From contig CALDHX010000050.1 of assembly GCA_937901525.1 (NCBI GenBank), forward strand, positions 1-44,050: a stretch of DNA of 44,050 bases, given 5' to 3'. Numbering within the stretch: position 1 is the first letter of the stretch; each line of letters begins with the position of its first letter. The notes under the pieces were generated by a model. It was not told where the DNA came from. It made no database searches and saw only the letters and a program-made list of their open reading frames with translations. This DNA comes from an uncultured Bacteroidales bacterium. GTDB lineage: Bacteria; Bacteroidota; Bacteroidia; Bacteroidales; P3. This document shows positions 7,461 to 16,900 of the stretch, piece by piece. The position numbers and the translations under genes were made by a program.

Positions 7461-10019
7461 TTATTTTAATTTTATTTCTATTTCTTTTTCCTTATTTAAT
7501 GAAATCAATATCTTTGTCTTCTTTTCTTCCTGATTGTTTAGCAATATATCAGAAAGTTTATCCTCTATTAAGTTTTGTATAGCTCTTCTTATAGGTCTTG
7601 CTCCATAACTTAGATTTGTGATTGTACTGATTATATATTCTTTAACAGATTTCTTCACTTCTAAGTTCAACGATATAGCTTCTATTCTCTTTCTCAACTT
7701 ATTCAACTCTAAATCTACAATTTGAATTAGTTGCTCATTTGTTAATGAGTTGAAGTATATCATTTCATCTATTCTATTCAAAAATTCAGGTGCAAAGGTT
7801 TGTTTCAAATCCTTATCTATTATGTTTTGTTCTGCCATATTTTGATTTTCCATAACAGCATTTGTAGAAAATCCTACTCCTGTACCGAAATCTTTAAGTT
7901 TTCTACTTCCTACATTAGAAGTCATTATGATAACAGTATTCTTAAAGTCAATTTTTCTACCAGCAGAATCGGTTAATTGTCCTTCATCAAGTATTTGCAA
8001 AAGTAGATTATACACATCTTCATGTGCTTTCTCTATTTCGTCAAACAAAACAATTGAATAAGGGTGATGTCTTACCTTTTCTGTAAGTTGTCCTGCTTGT
8101 TCGTAACCAACATATCCCGGAGGAGAGCCTATAAGTTTAGATACGCTATATTTTTCCATATATTCGCTCATATCTATTCTAATAAAGTTATCCTCTGAAT
8201 CGAAAAGATATTTTGCTAATTCTTTGGCTAAAAGTGTTTTTCCTACTCCTGTTGGTCCAACAAACATAAATGAACTAATTGGTCTATTAGGATCTTTTAA
8301 ACCTACTCTTGCTCGCTTAATTGCTTTTGATACTTTTTCAACTGCTTTGTCTTGTCCAACAACAATATGTTTTAATCTTTCTTCCATTGCAAGCAGTTTT
8401 GAAGTCTCGTCCTTGTTTACTTTTTCTACACTCACACCACTAATCAATGAAATTGTAGTTGCAATATCATCTTCTGTGATTTCAATAGGATTATTCAACA
8501 TATTTTCTTCCCACTTTCTTTCCTCTTGATGATATTGTTCTCTTAAAGCATCTATTTGTTTTAATAACTGACTTCTTTTCTCAAAAGCTCTTTGTTTTGA
8601 ATATTTAATTAATTCTTGTTTTGCTTTATCTATTTCGTTTTGTATTTCTATTAGCTTATCAGATATTTTAATAGACTTAACATGTTTTGCTGCTCCTGTT
8701 TCGTCCATTACATCTATTGCTTTATCTGGTAGCAATCTATCTGTTATATATCGTTGCGAAAGCGAAACACAAGCCTCTAATGCTTTGGAGGTGTATTTTA
8801 CTTTATGATATTCTTCATATTTGTGTTTAATGTTTTTAAGTATATGAAGTGCTTCATCTTCTGAGGTTGGTTCTATAAAGATTTTTTGAAATCTTCTTTC
8901 TAATGCTCCATCAGATTCTATATATTTTCTATATTCTTCTATTGTTGTTGCTCCAATACATTGAATTTCTCCTCTTGCTAATGCAGGTTTAAAGATATTT
9001 GAAGCATCTAATCCTCCTTCTGAATTTCCTGCTCCTGCAATAGTATGTATTTCATCTATAAAGAGTATGATATTAGGATTTTTTTCTAATTCTGCTATTA
9101 AACCTTTTATTCTTTCTTCAAATTGTCCTCTATATTTTGTTCCTGCTACAACTAATGCTAAATCCAGAGTATAAATAGTTTTTTTAGATAGGGTATAAGG
9201 CACTTGATTATTTGCTATTTTAATTGCCAAACCTTCTGCTATACTACTTTTTCCAACACCTGGTTCTCCAATTAAAATAGGATTATTTTTCTTTCTACGA
9301 CTTAATACCTGACATATTCTATCTATTTCTTTTTCTCTTCCAACAACAGGGTCTAATAATTTGTTTTTTGCAGCTTCTGTAAGGTTTTTTCCAAAGCTTT
9401 CTAAAAATGGTGTTTCTGTATTTTTATTCTTCTCTTCCTTCTCTTCAACAGGAATATTTATCATTTGAGCATTTTCATCAGAAAGCATAATATCATGGAA
9501 AAATTCCTCAATATTATTAGGAATTTCCTTTGAAAGCAAATCATTAAAGTCTTTTGAGGTTGTTACCTTAATTGTTATACTTCCCTCTGCAAAGGGTTTA
9601 CTAATATTTGATTTATTTATTCCGTATTTTTTTAGGATTTCAGCAGCATTATTACCTGTTTTGAAAAAGAAGCCTAATAAAATATGGTAGGTACCAATCA
9701 AATTACTATGAGCTTTCATTGCTTCAATATTCGCTGCTTTTATTATTGTGTCGCATTCTTCTGAAAAAGATATTTCATTTGTTTCTTCGTATAAGTTTTC
9801 ATCAATACTATTAACAGAACCCGATGCGAGTAATTCTTGTTTTAAAGCTTCAATATTATCACATAATTGATTTATAATAATTGTTGCTCTACATTGAGGA
9901 AGTCTCAACATAGAAAGTATAAGATGTTCAGCCTCTACGTTTTGACATCTTAATTTTATTGCTTCTCCTCTAGAATTTTCAATAACCTTTTGAGCATTTT
10001 CTGTCCATTTTCGTTGCAT
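7461..10019 (-). CDS. clpC: ATP-dependent Clp protease ATP-binding subunit, ClpC type
   Basis: The 852-residue AAA+ unfoldase feeds proteins to ClpP. In order it has a Clp N-domain (about 1-145), the first AAA module with Walker A GEPGVGKS and Walker B ILFIDEIHT, a short coiled-coil middle region (about 470-520), and the second AAA module with GPTGVGKT and VLFDEIEKAH. GVGFSTN, after the second sensor region, fits the ClpP-docking loop ([LIV]GF). That loop and the short middle domain favour ClpC over the disaggregase ClpB. Three copies of a 21-bp repeat lie directly upstream of the ATG. I see no recognisable promoter in the 77-base gap after marC. Confidence 0.92.
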   Translation of the reverse strand: MQRKWTENAQKVIENSRGEAIKLRCQNVEAEHLILSMLRLPQCRATIIINQLCDNIEALKQELLASGSVNSIDENLYEETNEISFSEECDTIIKAANIEAMKAHSNLIGTYHILLGFFFKTGNNAAEILKKYGINKSNISKPFAEGSITIKVTTSKDFNDLLSKEIPNNIEEFFHDIMLSDENAQMINIPVEEKEEKNKNTETPFLESFGKNLTEAAKNKLLDPVVGREKEIDRICQVLSRRKKNNPILIGEPGVGKSSIAEGLAIKIANNQVPYTLSKKTIYTLDLALVVAGTKYRGQFEERIKGLIAELEKNPNIILFIDEIHTIAGAGNSEGGLDASNIFKPALARGEIQCIGATTIEEYRKYIESDGALERRFQKIFIEPTSEDEALHILKNIKHKYEEYHKVKYTSKALEACVSLSQRYITDRLLPDKAIDVMDETGAAKHVKSIKISDKLIEIQNEIDKAKQELIKYSKQRAFEKRSQLLKQIDALREQYHQEERKWEENMLNNPIEITEDDIATTISLISGVSVEKVNKDETSKLLAMEERLKHIVVGQDKAVEKVSKAIKRARVGLKDPNRPISSFMFVGPTGVGKTLLAKELAKYLFDSEDNFIRIDMSEYMEKYSVSKLIGSPPGYVGYEQAGQLTEKVRHHPYSIVLFDEIEKAHEDVYNLLLQILDEGQLTDSAGRKIDFKNTVIIMTSNVGSRKLKDFGTGVGFSTNAVMENQNMAEQNIIDKDLKQTFAPEFLNRIDEMIYFNSLTNEQLIQIVDLELNKLRKRIEAISLNLEVKKSVKEYIISTITNLSYGARPIRRAIQNLIEDKLSDILLNNQEEKKTKILISLNKEKEIEIKLK

Positions 10020-10030
10020 AGCGAGTAATA

Positions 10031-10086
10031 ATTCTTTGTTTTTTTATTTTTTTTCTTAGCTTTTTTTATTTTTTTCTTAGCTTTTT
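10031..10086. repeat. 21-bp-period T-rich array upstream of clpC (3 cores)
   Basis: Cores CTTTG/CTTAG begin with C at 10034, 10055 and 10076, exactly 21 bp apart, embedded in T runs. On the minus strand, sense for clpC, they read as A-rich AAGCTAAGAAAA-type units ending about 12 bases before the ATG. The same array type occurs at four other intergenic sites in this window. Confidence 0.75.
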
Positions 10087-10096
10087 GAAATTATTT

Positions 10097-10675
10097 CTAT
10101 GATATTAGTGGAATTAAATTTGATATTATTAATTTCACACTCATTGCCAACAAGATAACTCCAAAAAACTTTCTTAGTATATAAATACCACCTTTACCAA
10201 GTATCTTTTCTACCAAATTTACTTTTTTAATTACAAACCACACAAATAGCATATTTAAAGCTATTGCTATAATGATGTTTATCGTTTCACATTCTGCTCT
10301 AAGAGATAAAACAGTTGTTAGAGAACCTGCACCTGCTATTAAAGGAAAGACCAAAGGAACTATTGTAGAATTTTCTGTTGGTCCTTCATTCTTAAACAAT
10401 TCTACATTAAAGGTCATTTCTATTGCAATCGCTATAAGAATTATAGCACCCGCTATTGCAAAAGAATGTACATCTACGTGAAAAAACTTTAAAACTGCTT
10501 CTCCCACAAAAAGAAAAACAAGCATTAATAAAAAAGATATAATAGCAGCTTTTCCTGCTTGTACTTTTTTTGATTTGCTTCTTAAATCTATTATCACAGG
10601 TACAGAACCGGTGATGTCTATTACAGCAAACAAGACCATAAAGGCTGTCAATATCTCTGTGAAATTTATACCCAT
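10097..10675 (-). CDS. MarC family integral membrane protein
   Basis: This 192-residue inner-membrane protein has about six hydrophobic helices and belongs to the MarC/YhgN family (UPF0056), whose transport function is unresolved. Family features are the start MGINFTEILTAFMVLFAVID with the DITGSVPVI segment, and PLVFPLIAGAGSLTT in the middle. An upstream in-frame ATG at 10705 would overlap the preceding gene and add ten polar residues not expected in the family, so I start at 10675. It is probably co-transcribed with the DUF4159 gene upstream. Confidence 0.88.
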   Translation of the reverse strand: MGINFTEILTAFMVLFAVIDITGSVPVIIDLRSKSKKVQAGKAAIISFLLMLVFLFVGEAVLKFFHVDVHSFAIAGAIILIAIAIEMTFNVELFKNEGPTENSTIVPLVFPLIAGAGSLTTVLSLRAECETINIIIAIALNMLFVWFVIKKVNLVEKILGKGGIYILRKFFGVILLAMSVKLIISNLIPLIS

Positions 10676-10688
10676 ATCTTTATTTTCT

Positions 10689-11339
10689 TTATTGCATAAA
10701 TACAAATTGAACTATATTAGCACCCATTTTTAATGCTCTTAATCTGTTTTCATAAGAATCATTATGCACTCCTTCATCTTCCCAACCATCTCCTAAGTCG
10801 CACTCAAAGGAATAAAAACATATTAATCTGTTTTCATAGAACAATCCAAGTCCTTGTGGAGTTTTATTATCGTGTTCGTGAATTTTTGGTAGTCCATTTG
10901 GGAAATCATATTTTTGATGATATATCTCATGAGAATATGGCAATTCTACCCATTGCAATTCGGGAAATACTTTTAGCATTTCTTCTCTTATGTATTTATC
11001 CATGCCATAATTATCATCTATATGCAAAAAACCACCTCCTAAAAGATAGTTTCTTAAATTTTCTGCTTCTTGTTTTGAGAAAACAACATTACCATGACCT
11101 GTGATATGTAAGATAGGATAGAGGAAAATCTCACTACTTCCAACCTCCACAGTAGGATAATCTTCCAAAAGATTTGTATTTAGATTTTCATTACAGAATT
11201 TAATCAAGTTTGTTAAAGAAGTAGGATTTGCATACCAATCTCCACCTCCATTATATTTCAATAAAGCAATGCTTGTTTGCGAATGAGATTGATAAGATAA
11301 TAACAAACCTATAATTAAATATAATATTCTGATTCTCAT
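10689..11339 (-). CDS. DUF4159 domain protein with signal peptide
   Basis: The 216-residue protein begins with a probable signal peptide (about residues 1-20, ending SYQSHS) and then matches the DUF4159 pattern. That pattern is GGGDWYANP..., LYPILHITGHG, LLGGGFLHIDDNYG and, near the C-terminus, CDLGDGWEDEGVH. DUF4159 proteins resemble the glutamine-amidotransferase-like fold but have no established activity. It sits between rsmE (3-base gap upstream) and marC in one transcription unit. Confidence 0.85.
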   Translation of the reverse strand: MRIRILYLIIGLLLSYQSHSQTSIALLKYNGGGDWYANPTSLTNLIKFCNENLNTNLLEDYPTVEVGSSEIFLYPILHITGHGNVVFSKQEAENLRNYLLGGGFLHIDDNYGMDKYIREEMLKVFPELQWVELPYSHEIYHQKYDFPNGLPKIHEHDNKTPQGLGLFYENRLICFYSFECDLGDGWEDEGVHNDSYENRLRALKMGANIVQFVFMQ

Positions 11340-11342
11340 ATA

Positions 11343-12053
11343 TTACATATTCACAAAATGAACGCTTTGTAAAGCAAAAAGTGCAGCTGTTTCTGTTCTT
11401 AAACGGCTTTCTCCTAATGTTATTGTTTGAAATCCGTTTTCAATTGCAAAATCCACTTCTTTTTCTGAGAAGTCTCCCTCAGGACCTATTAGAATCAATA
11501 CATCTTCTCCTTGTTTATACGATTCCTTTATACTTGTTCTTCCTTCGGGTTTGCAATATGCTATGAATTTTCTACTCTCTTTTGCGTTTTTTACTAAATC
11601 ATAAAAATTAGCCTTTTCATCTAATTGAGGCATATATGATTTAAGCGATTGTTTTAGTGCAGAAACCATTATTTTTTCTATACGTTCTCTTTTTGTAATG
11701 GTTCTTTCACTATGTTCTCCTACGAAAAACGAAATTTTATCTACACCCATTTCAACAGCTTTCTCTACAAACCATTCCATTCTATTCATATTCTTTGTAG
11801 GAGCTACTGCTATATGTATGCAATAGTTTCTTTTTTCGTATTCGTCTTTTACTTCATTGACAAGAAAACTACAAGATTTTAGATTAGCATCACTAATTTC
11901 TGCAAAAACAAATCTGCCTTTACCATTGGTAAGGCAGATTGTATCTTTTTCTCTAAGTCTTAACACTTTAATGCAATGAGTGGATTCTTCTTTATTTAAA
12001 GAATAGTATTCCCCCTTATTAAGTTCTAAATCCGGTGTATAAAATAAGTGCAT
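11343..12053 (-). CDS. rsmE: 16S rRNA (uracil-1498-N3)-methyltransferase
   Basis: RsmE is a SPOUT methyltransferase that modifies U1498 of 16S rRNA using S-adenosylmethionine. The 236-residue length is normal. The N-terminal PUA-like part carries HCIKVLRLREKD. The C-terminal knotted domain has VEKAVEMGVDKI, the cofactor loop LIGPEGDFSEKE and TLGESRLRTETAA. It lies nine bases after the outer-membrane protein gene and three bases before the DUF4159 gene, so all are likely transcribed from the promoter at 12849-12879. Confidence 0.96.
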   Translation of the reverse strand: MHLFYTPDLELNKGEYYSLNKEESTHCIKVLRLREKDTICLTNGKGRFVFAEISDANLKSCSFLVNEVKDEYEKRNYCIHIAVAPTKNMNRMEWFVEKAVEMGVDKISFFVGEHSERTITKRERIEKIMVSALKQSLKSYMPQLDEKANFYDLVKNAKESRKFIAYCKPEGRTSIKESYKQGEDVLILIGPEGDFSEKEVDFAIENGFQTITLGESRLRTETAALFALQSVHFVNM

Positions 12054-12062
12054 AACATTTTA

Positions 12063-12806
12063 TTAAAGAGAATATGCTATACCTAATTCTACAACTGTAC
12101 TAATAGTAGGGTCGCTTGAAAACACTGTTTCTCTTTGAACATATCCATCATTTCTATAAAATCCTGTATATGTATCAGTGTAACCCATTTCATATTGAAC
12201 GCCAAAGCTTCCTCTAAAACGTAAGTTTGGTGTTAATTCTGTCATAAATCCTAATAACAATCTTGCAGTAGGAACAAAATGAGATATTTTTACTGAGTTA
12301 TTTGGATCTTCTTGTACATATATCAATCCCTCTCCAAAAGCATAATCTTTTTGTCCTATTACCACATTTCCTCCTGCTGCAATTTGCATAAAGAAACTTG
12401 CAGTAGGTCGAGTAGTTACATAAATTGAAGCACTTGCCATTAAAGGTATTTGTGCGAATGTTTTATATCTTCCAAATTCCACTTCCTCTTGTGCACCTGT
12501 TGCAATATGTTCTATACCAAGTCCTGGATATAGTTGCAAACCTGAATGTACGCCCCAAGCAAAAGAAGCTTTATTAGTTTTGTTATATGGTCTTATTCTA
12601 TTTTCATAACCAACGTTAAAACCAATACTCCAAGGATTTGTTATACTTTGTTGTGTTGCTGTTTGCGTTGATGAAGCGTGAATAGTCATCAAATGTTCTG
12701 GGAAATTTCTATGCCATTTTCCTGATCTCCAATCACCACCACGTTGTGCAAACAAACTGATTGAGAACAAAATAGCTAAACCTAAAAAAATAGATGTTTT
12801 CTTCAT
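12063..12806 (-). CDS. Secreted protein, probable outer-membrane beta-barrel
   Basis: The 247-residue protein has a clear signal peptide (MKKTSIFLGLAILFSISLFA, then QRGGDW). The rest alternates hydrophobic and polar residues in a way that suggests beta strands (IGFNVGYENRI, FRGSFGVQYEMGYTD), and it ends in a hydrophobic strand, VVELGIAYSL. This is the layout of small outer-membrane porin-like proteins of Bacteroidota. No specific family is recognised. It is the first gene behind a perfect promoter and may be expressed more strongly than the genes following it. Confidence 0.7.
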   Translation of the reverse strand: MKKTSIFLGLAILFSISLFAQRGGDWRSGKWHRNFPEHLMTIHASSTQTATQQSITNPWSIGFNVGYENRIRPYNKTNKASFAWGVHSGLQLYPGLGIEHIATGAQEEVEFGRYKTFAQIPLMASASIYVTTRPTASFFMQIAAGGNVVIGQKDYAFGEGLIYVQEDPNNSVKISHFVPTARLLLGFMTELTPNLRFRGSFGVQYEMGYTDTYTGFYRNDGYVQRETVFSSDPTISTVVELGIAYSL

Positions 12807-12848
12807 ATTGTTACTTCTATGTTTAATTTTTTATTTAAATTGAAAGCC

Positions 12849-12879
12849 CAAAATTACAAATAAAAACAATACACACAAA
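12849..12879 (-). promoter_or_regulatory. Promoter for the outer-membrane protein/rsmE unit
   Basis: On the minus strand TTTG (12879-12876), a 19-base spacer and TAATTTTG (12856-12849) give a perfect match to TTTG-N19-TAnnTTTG. The predicted transcript start is near 12842, leaving a leader of about 36 bases before the ATG at 12806. Confidence 0.7.
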
Positions 12880-12921
12880 GTTTTTTGTATTTTTTTGAAC
12901 TATTGATATAAAGAATTGTTT

Positions 12922-12929
12922 TATTTTTG
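12922..12929 (+). promoter_or_regulatory. Probable -7 box for the FabK-like gene
   Basis: TATTTTTG fits the -7 consensus TAnnTTTG, but no TTTG occurs 19 bases upstream, so the promoter is only partial. A start near 12936 would put the 21-bp repeat array inside the mRNA leader of the gene at 13018. Confidence 0.4.
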
Positions 12930-12956
12930 CAGAAAAATAACTCTTTGAAATATTTT

Positions 12957-13017
12957 AAAAAAGCAAAGAAAAAATCAAAAAAAGCAAAGAAAAATTTTAA
13001 AAAAACAAAGAAAAAAT
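12957..13017. repeat. 21-bp-period A-rich array upstream of the FabK-like gene (3 cores)
   Basis: Three CAAAGAAAAA cores begin with C at 12964, 12985 and 13006, exactly 21 bp apart, separated by A runs. The last unit ends directly at the ATG at 13018. The array reads A-rich in the sense direction, as it also does upstream of clpC and panD. Confidence 0.8.
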
Positions 13018-13962
13018 ATGAACACAAGATTAACAGAATTATTTTCTATAGAATTTCCTATAATATCAGGAGGAATGGTTTGGTGTAGTGGTTGGGAATT
13101 AGCCTCAGAGGTAAGTAATCAAGGAGGTTTAGGGCTTTTGGGAGCAGGCTCTATGACACCTGAGGTTTTAGTTGAACACATAAGAAAAACAAAACAAGCA
13201 ACCAATAAACCATTTGGAGTAAATATTCCTTTAATGAATCCTATGAGTGGTGAGCATATAGAAAAAGTAATTGAAGAAAAAGTACCTGTGGTATTTACCT
13301 CTGCTGGAAATCCTGCTCTTCACACACAACGCTTAAAGGAAAATGGAATAAAAGTTGTGCATGTAGTAGCTAATGAAAAATTTGCATTAAAAGCACAAGC
13401 CGCAGGTTGCGATGCAATAGTTGCAGAAGGCTTTGAAGCAGGTGGACACAATGGAAAAGAAGAAACATCTACACTTGTACTTGTGCAACAAATAGTAAAA
13501 GCAGTAGAAATTCCCGTAATAGCAGCAGGAGGTATAGTAAGTGGAGAACAAATCTATGCAATGCTTTCTTTGGGAGCAGAAGGAGTTCAAATAGGCTCAG
13601 CATTTGCAATCAGTAAGGAATCCTCAGCACACGAAAACTTTAAAAACGCAGTTGTAAACTCAAAAGAAGGCGACACAATGTTGTTTTTTAGAAAACTTTC
13701 TCCTACAAGATTACTAAAAGGAGGCTTTTACGATGCAGTATTGCAAGCAGAAAATCGTGGAGCAAGCAAAGAAGAACTCTTAGAACTAATAGGAAAAGGT
13801 AGAAGTAAGATAGGAATGTTTGAAGGCGACTTAACAGAAGGGGAATTAGAAATAGGACAAGTAGCAAGTATGATAAACGAAATAAAAAGTGTAGAGGAAA
13901 TATTTGCAGACTTAAAAAGTGGCTTTGAAAAAGCAAAAACAAGAATGTTGAACCTACAATAA
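13018..13962 (+). CDS. FabK-like enoyl-ACP reductase / nitronate monooxygenase family flavoprotein
   Basis: This 314-residue FMN-dependent TIM-barrel enzyme belongs to the 2-nitropropane dioxygenase family. Key segments are the N-terminal FPIISGGMVWCSGWELASEV, KPFGVNIPL, FTSAGNP, AEGFEAGGHNGK, the phosphate-binding VIAAGGIVSG and GAEGVQIGSAF. The EGxEAGGHxG stretch and overall pattern resemble FabK, which reduces enoyl-ACP in fatty-acid synthesis. Many Bacteroidota homologues are simply annotated as nitronate monooxygenase, and sequence alone does not separate the two. It is followed four bases later by the glycogen enzyme. Confidence 0.82.
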   Translation: MNTRLTELFSIEFPIISGGMVWCSGWELASEVSNQGGLGLLGAGSMTPEVLVEHIRKTKQATNKPFGVNIPLMNPMSGEHIEKVIEEKVPVVFTSAGNPALHTQRLKENGIKVVHVVANEKFALKAQAAGCDAIVAEGFEAGGHNGKEETSTLVLVQQIVKAVEIPVIAAGGIVSGEQIYAMLSLGAEGVQIGSAFAISKESSAHENFKNAVVNSKEGDTMLFFRKLSPTRLLKGGFYDAVLQAENRGASKEELLELIGKGRSKIGMFEGDLTEGELEIGQVASMINEIKSVEEIFADLKSGFEKAKTRMLNLQ

Positions 13963-13966
13963 AACG

Positions 13967-16900
13967 ATGAATAATATAGATTATTTATTTGAAACAAGTT
14001 GGGAAGTTTGCAATAAAGTAGGTGGCATACACACAGTAGTATCAACTAAGGCAAAAACCTTAAAAGAAAGAATAAAAGGAGAGTTGATATTAATTGGGCC
14101 AGATATTTGCAAAGACAAAACAGAAAATATAGAATTTGAAGAAGACAATAGCCTATTTAATTCTTGGAGATTGTACGCACAATCAAAAGGATTAAGAATT
14201 AGAATAGGAAAATGGAAAATTATTGGAGAGCCAATAGTAGTTTTAGTTGATTTCTCTCAATACTTTTCACAAAAAGACGAAATATTTTCAAGTTTTTGGC
14301 AAGACTATGGTTTAGATAGCATAACAGGAAGTTGGGATTATATAGAACCTTGTTTATTTGGATATGCCACAGCAAAGGTAATAGAGAATTTTTATGACTT
14401 TTACGCCACAGCAAACGACAAAATAGTAGCACAATTCCACGAATGGATGACAGGAAGTGGTATTTTGTATCTAAAAAAGCATTGTCCTCAAATAGCAACT
14501 GCCTTTACAACACACGCAAGCGTTTTAGGACGTTGCTTAGCAGGCAATAATATGGCTTTATATAGTTCTTTGCAATACTACGAAGGAGAAAACATTGCAA
14601 ATCAATTTAATTTAAGAGCCAAATACTCAATGGAAAAACTCTCGGCCTTAAATTCCGATGTATTTACTACTGTAAGCGAAATTACAAATGCTGAATGCAA
14701 ACAATTTTTCAAGAAATCAGCCGATGTAATCACACCAAACGGATTTGAAAACGACTTTGTTCCAAAAGCAGAAGCATACGAAGAAATATCAAATGCCTCA
14801 CGCAAAAAAATAATCTCAATAGCAGAAGAACTTACCTCTACAAAGATTTCACAAAATGCTTTTTTAATTATTAATTCAGGACGTTATGAATTTAAAAACA
14901 AAGGAATTGATATTTTCATTAAAGCATTAGGAGAATTAAACAAATCAAACATAGAAAGAGAAGTTGTAGCCGTTATTGCCGTTCCAGCATATAATATAAA
15001 TGAACAAAGAGATTCTATATTAAATGAAATAAAGGCTAACGAACTTAAAAACTTACAAACAGATAAAGTAAAAATCATATTTATACCATCTTATTTAGAC
15101 GGAAACGATGGTAGAGTAAATATTCCATATTTTGATTTTCTAACAGGATTTGATTTATCTGTTTTCCCATCTTACTACGAACCTTGGGGATACACACCTA
15201 TGGAAAGTCTTGCTTTTGGAGTTGCAAGCATAACTACAAGTTTAGCAGGTTTCGGACGTTGGATGAATAATGGAAAATACGACATTGACAAAGCCCTTAC
15301 AGTTATTGAGCGTACAGATAACAACACCGAGGAGGTTATAAGTAAGATTAAAAACACAATAGAAGAGTTTTTGAAAAACACCGAAGAAGAAAATAAAAAT
15401 ATAAAAGCAAAAGCGATGCAACTTTCTTCAAGTGTAGTTTGGGAAAAACTCATAAATAATTATTTTGATGCATATAATAGGGCTGTTTCAAAGGCTGATT
15501 TCAGAAAAGAGCAATATAGTCATAAACAATCATGTTGTGAAGAATTTAACAACAAGATAAATTGGGGCGAAACACCTTCTTGGAAGAAGATATTCGTAAA
15601 ACAAAAAATGCCTTCAAAGTTAGAATTTCTCCAAACATTGAGTAAAAATCTTTGGTGGACTTGGAACAATGAAGCATACGAACTATTTGAATACATAGAC
15701 AAAGAAAAATTCTTAAAATATGAACGTTCTCCAATTCATCTTTTAGAATCGCTTTCACAAGAGGAGATAGACAATCTTTTGAACGATAAGATTTTCTTAG
15801 AAAAGATAGATAAAGTAGAGCAACTCTTTAATTCCTATATGCAAGAGGGGGAAAACAAAGAAGGAGGTATGATTGCGTATTTGAGTATGGAGTTTGGCTT
15901 ACACGATACCTTAAAAATATTTAGTGGAGGCTTGGGAATGTTGGCGGGAGATTATCTCAAACAGGCAAGCGACTCTAATAAAAATATGATAGGTATTGGA
16001 TTGCTTTATAGGAATGGTTATTTCACACAACAAATAACTAAGGAAGGCTATCAAATATCGGCACAATATCCTCAAAAATTCACACATCTACCTTTGCAAG
16101 CAGAAAAAGATGAGAATGGATTATGGAGAAAAATCACATTATCATTCCCTGGACGTAGTATTTATGCAAAAATATGGCGTTGTGATGTAGGTAGAGTTCC
16201 TTTATATTTACTTGACACAGATATTGAGGAGAATAATATTGAGGATAGAGCAATTAGCAATCAACTTTACGGAGGAGATTGGGAAAATCGTTTAAAACAA
16301 GAAATTCTTTTAGGAATAGGAGGAGTTAGATTAGTAGAAGAATTAAAACTTCCCGTTGTTTTATATCACAACAATGAAGGACACTCCGCTTTTTCAAGCC
16401 TTGAAAGAATGAGAACCTATATTCAAAAATACTCTTATTCATTTAAGCAAGCAAAAGAGTTAGTTAGAAGTAGTACTTTGTTTACAACACATACGCCTGT
16501 TCCTGCTGGACACGATGCTTTCTCACAAGAATTGATGCGAACCTATTTAGGACATTTCGCAGAGCAACTAAATTTGGATTGGGACGAATTTTTCGCTCTT
16601 GGAAAACAAGGAAAAGAAAAAGATTCTAAGTTTTCAATGAGTGTTTTGGCTATGAATTTTTCTCAATATGTAAATGGGGTTAGCAAAATCCACGCAAGAG
16701 TTAGTAGAGATATGTTTTCTTACCTTTACAAAGGTTATTTCCCAAGAGAATTACATATAGATTATGTTACAAATGGAGTACATCATTCTACATGGACTTC
16801 AAAAGCTTGGCTGGAACTTTATAAAGAAATATTTTCAGAGGCATATCTTAAAGATGAATCTAACGATTACTATTGGAAAAAGATATATGAGGTAGATAAT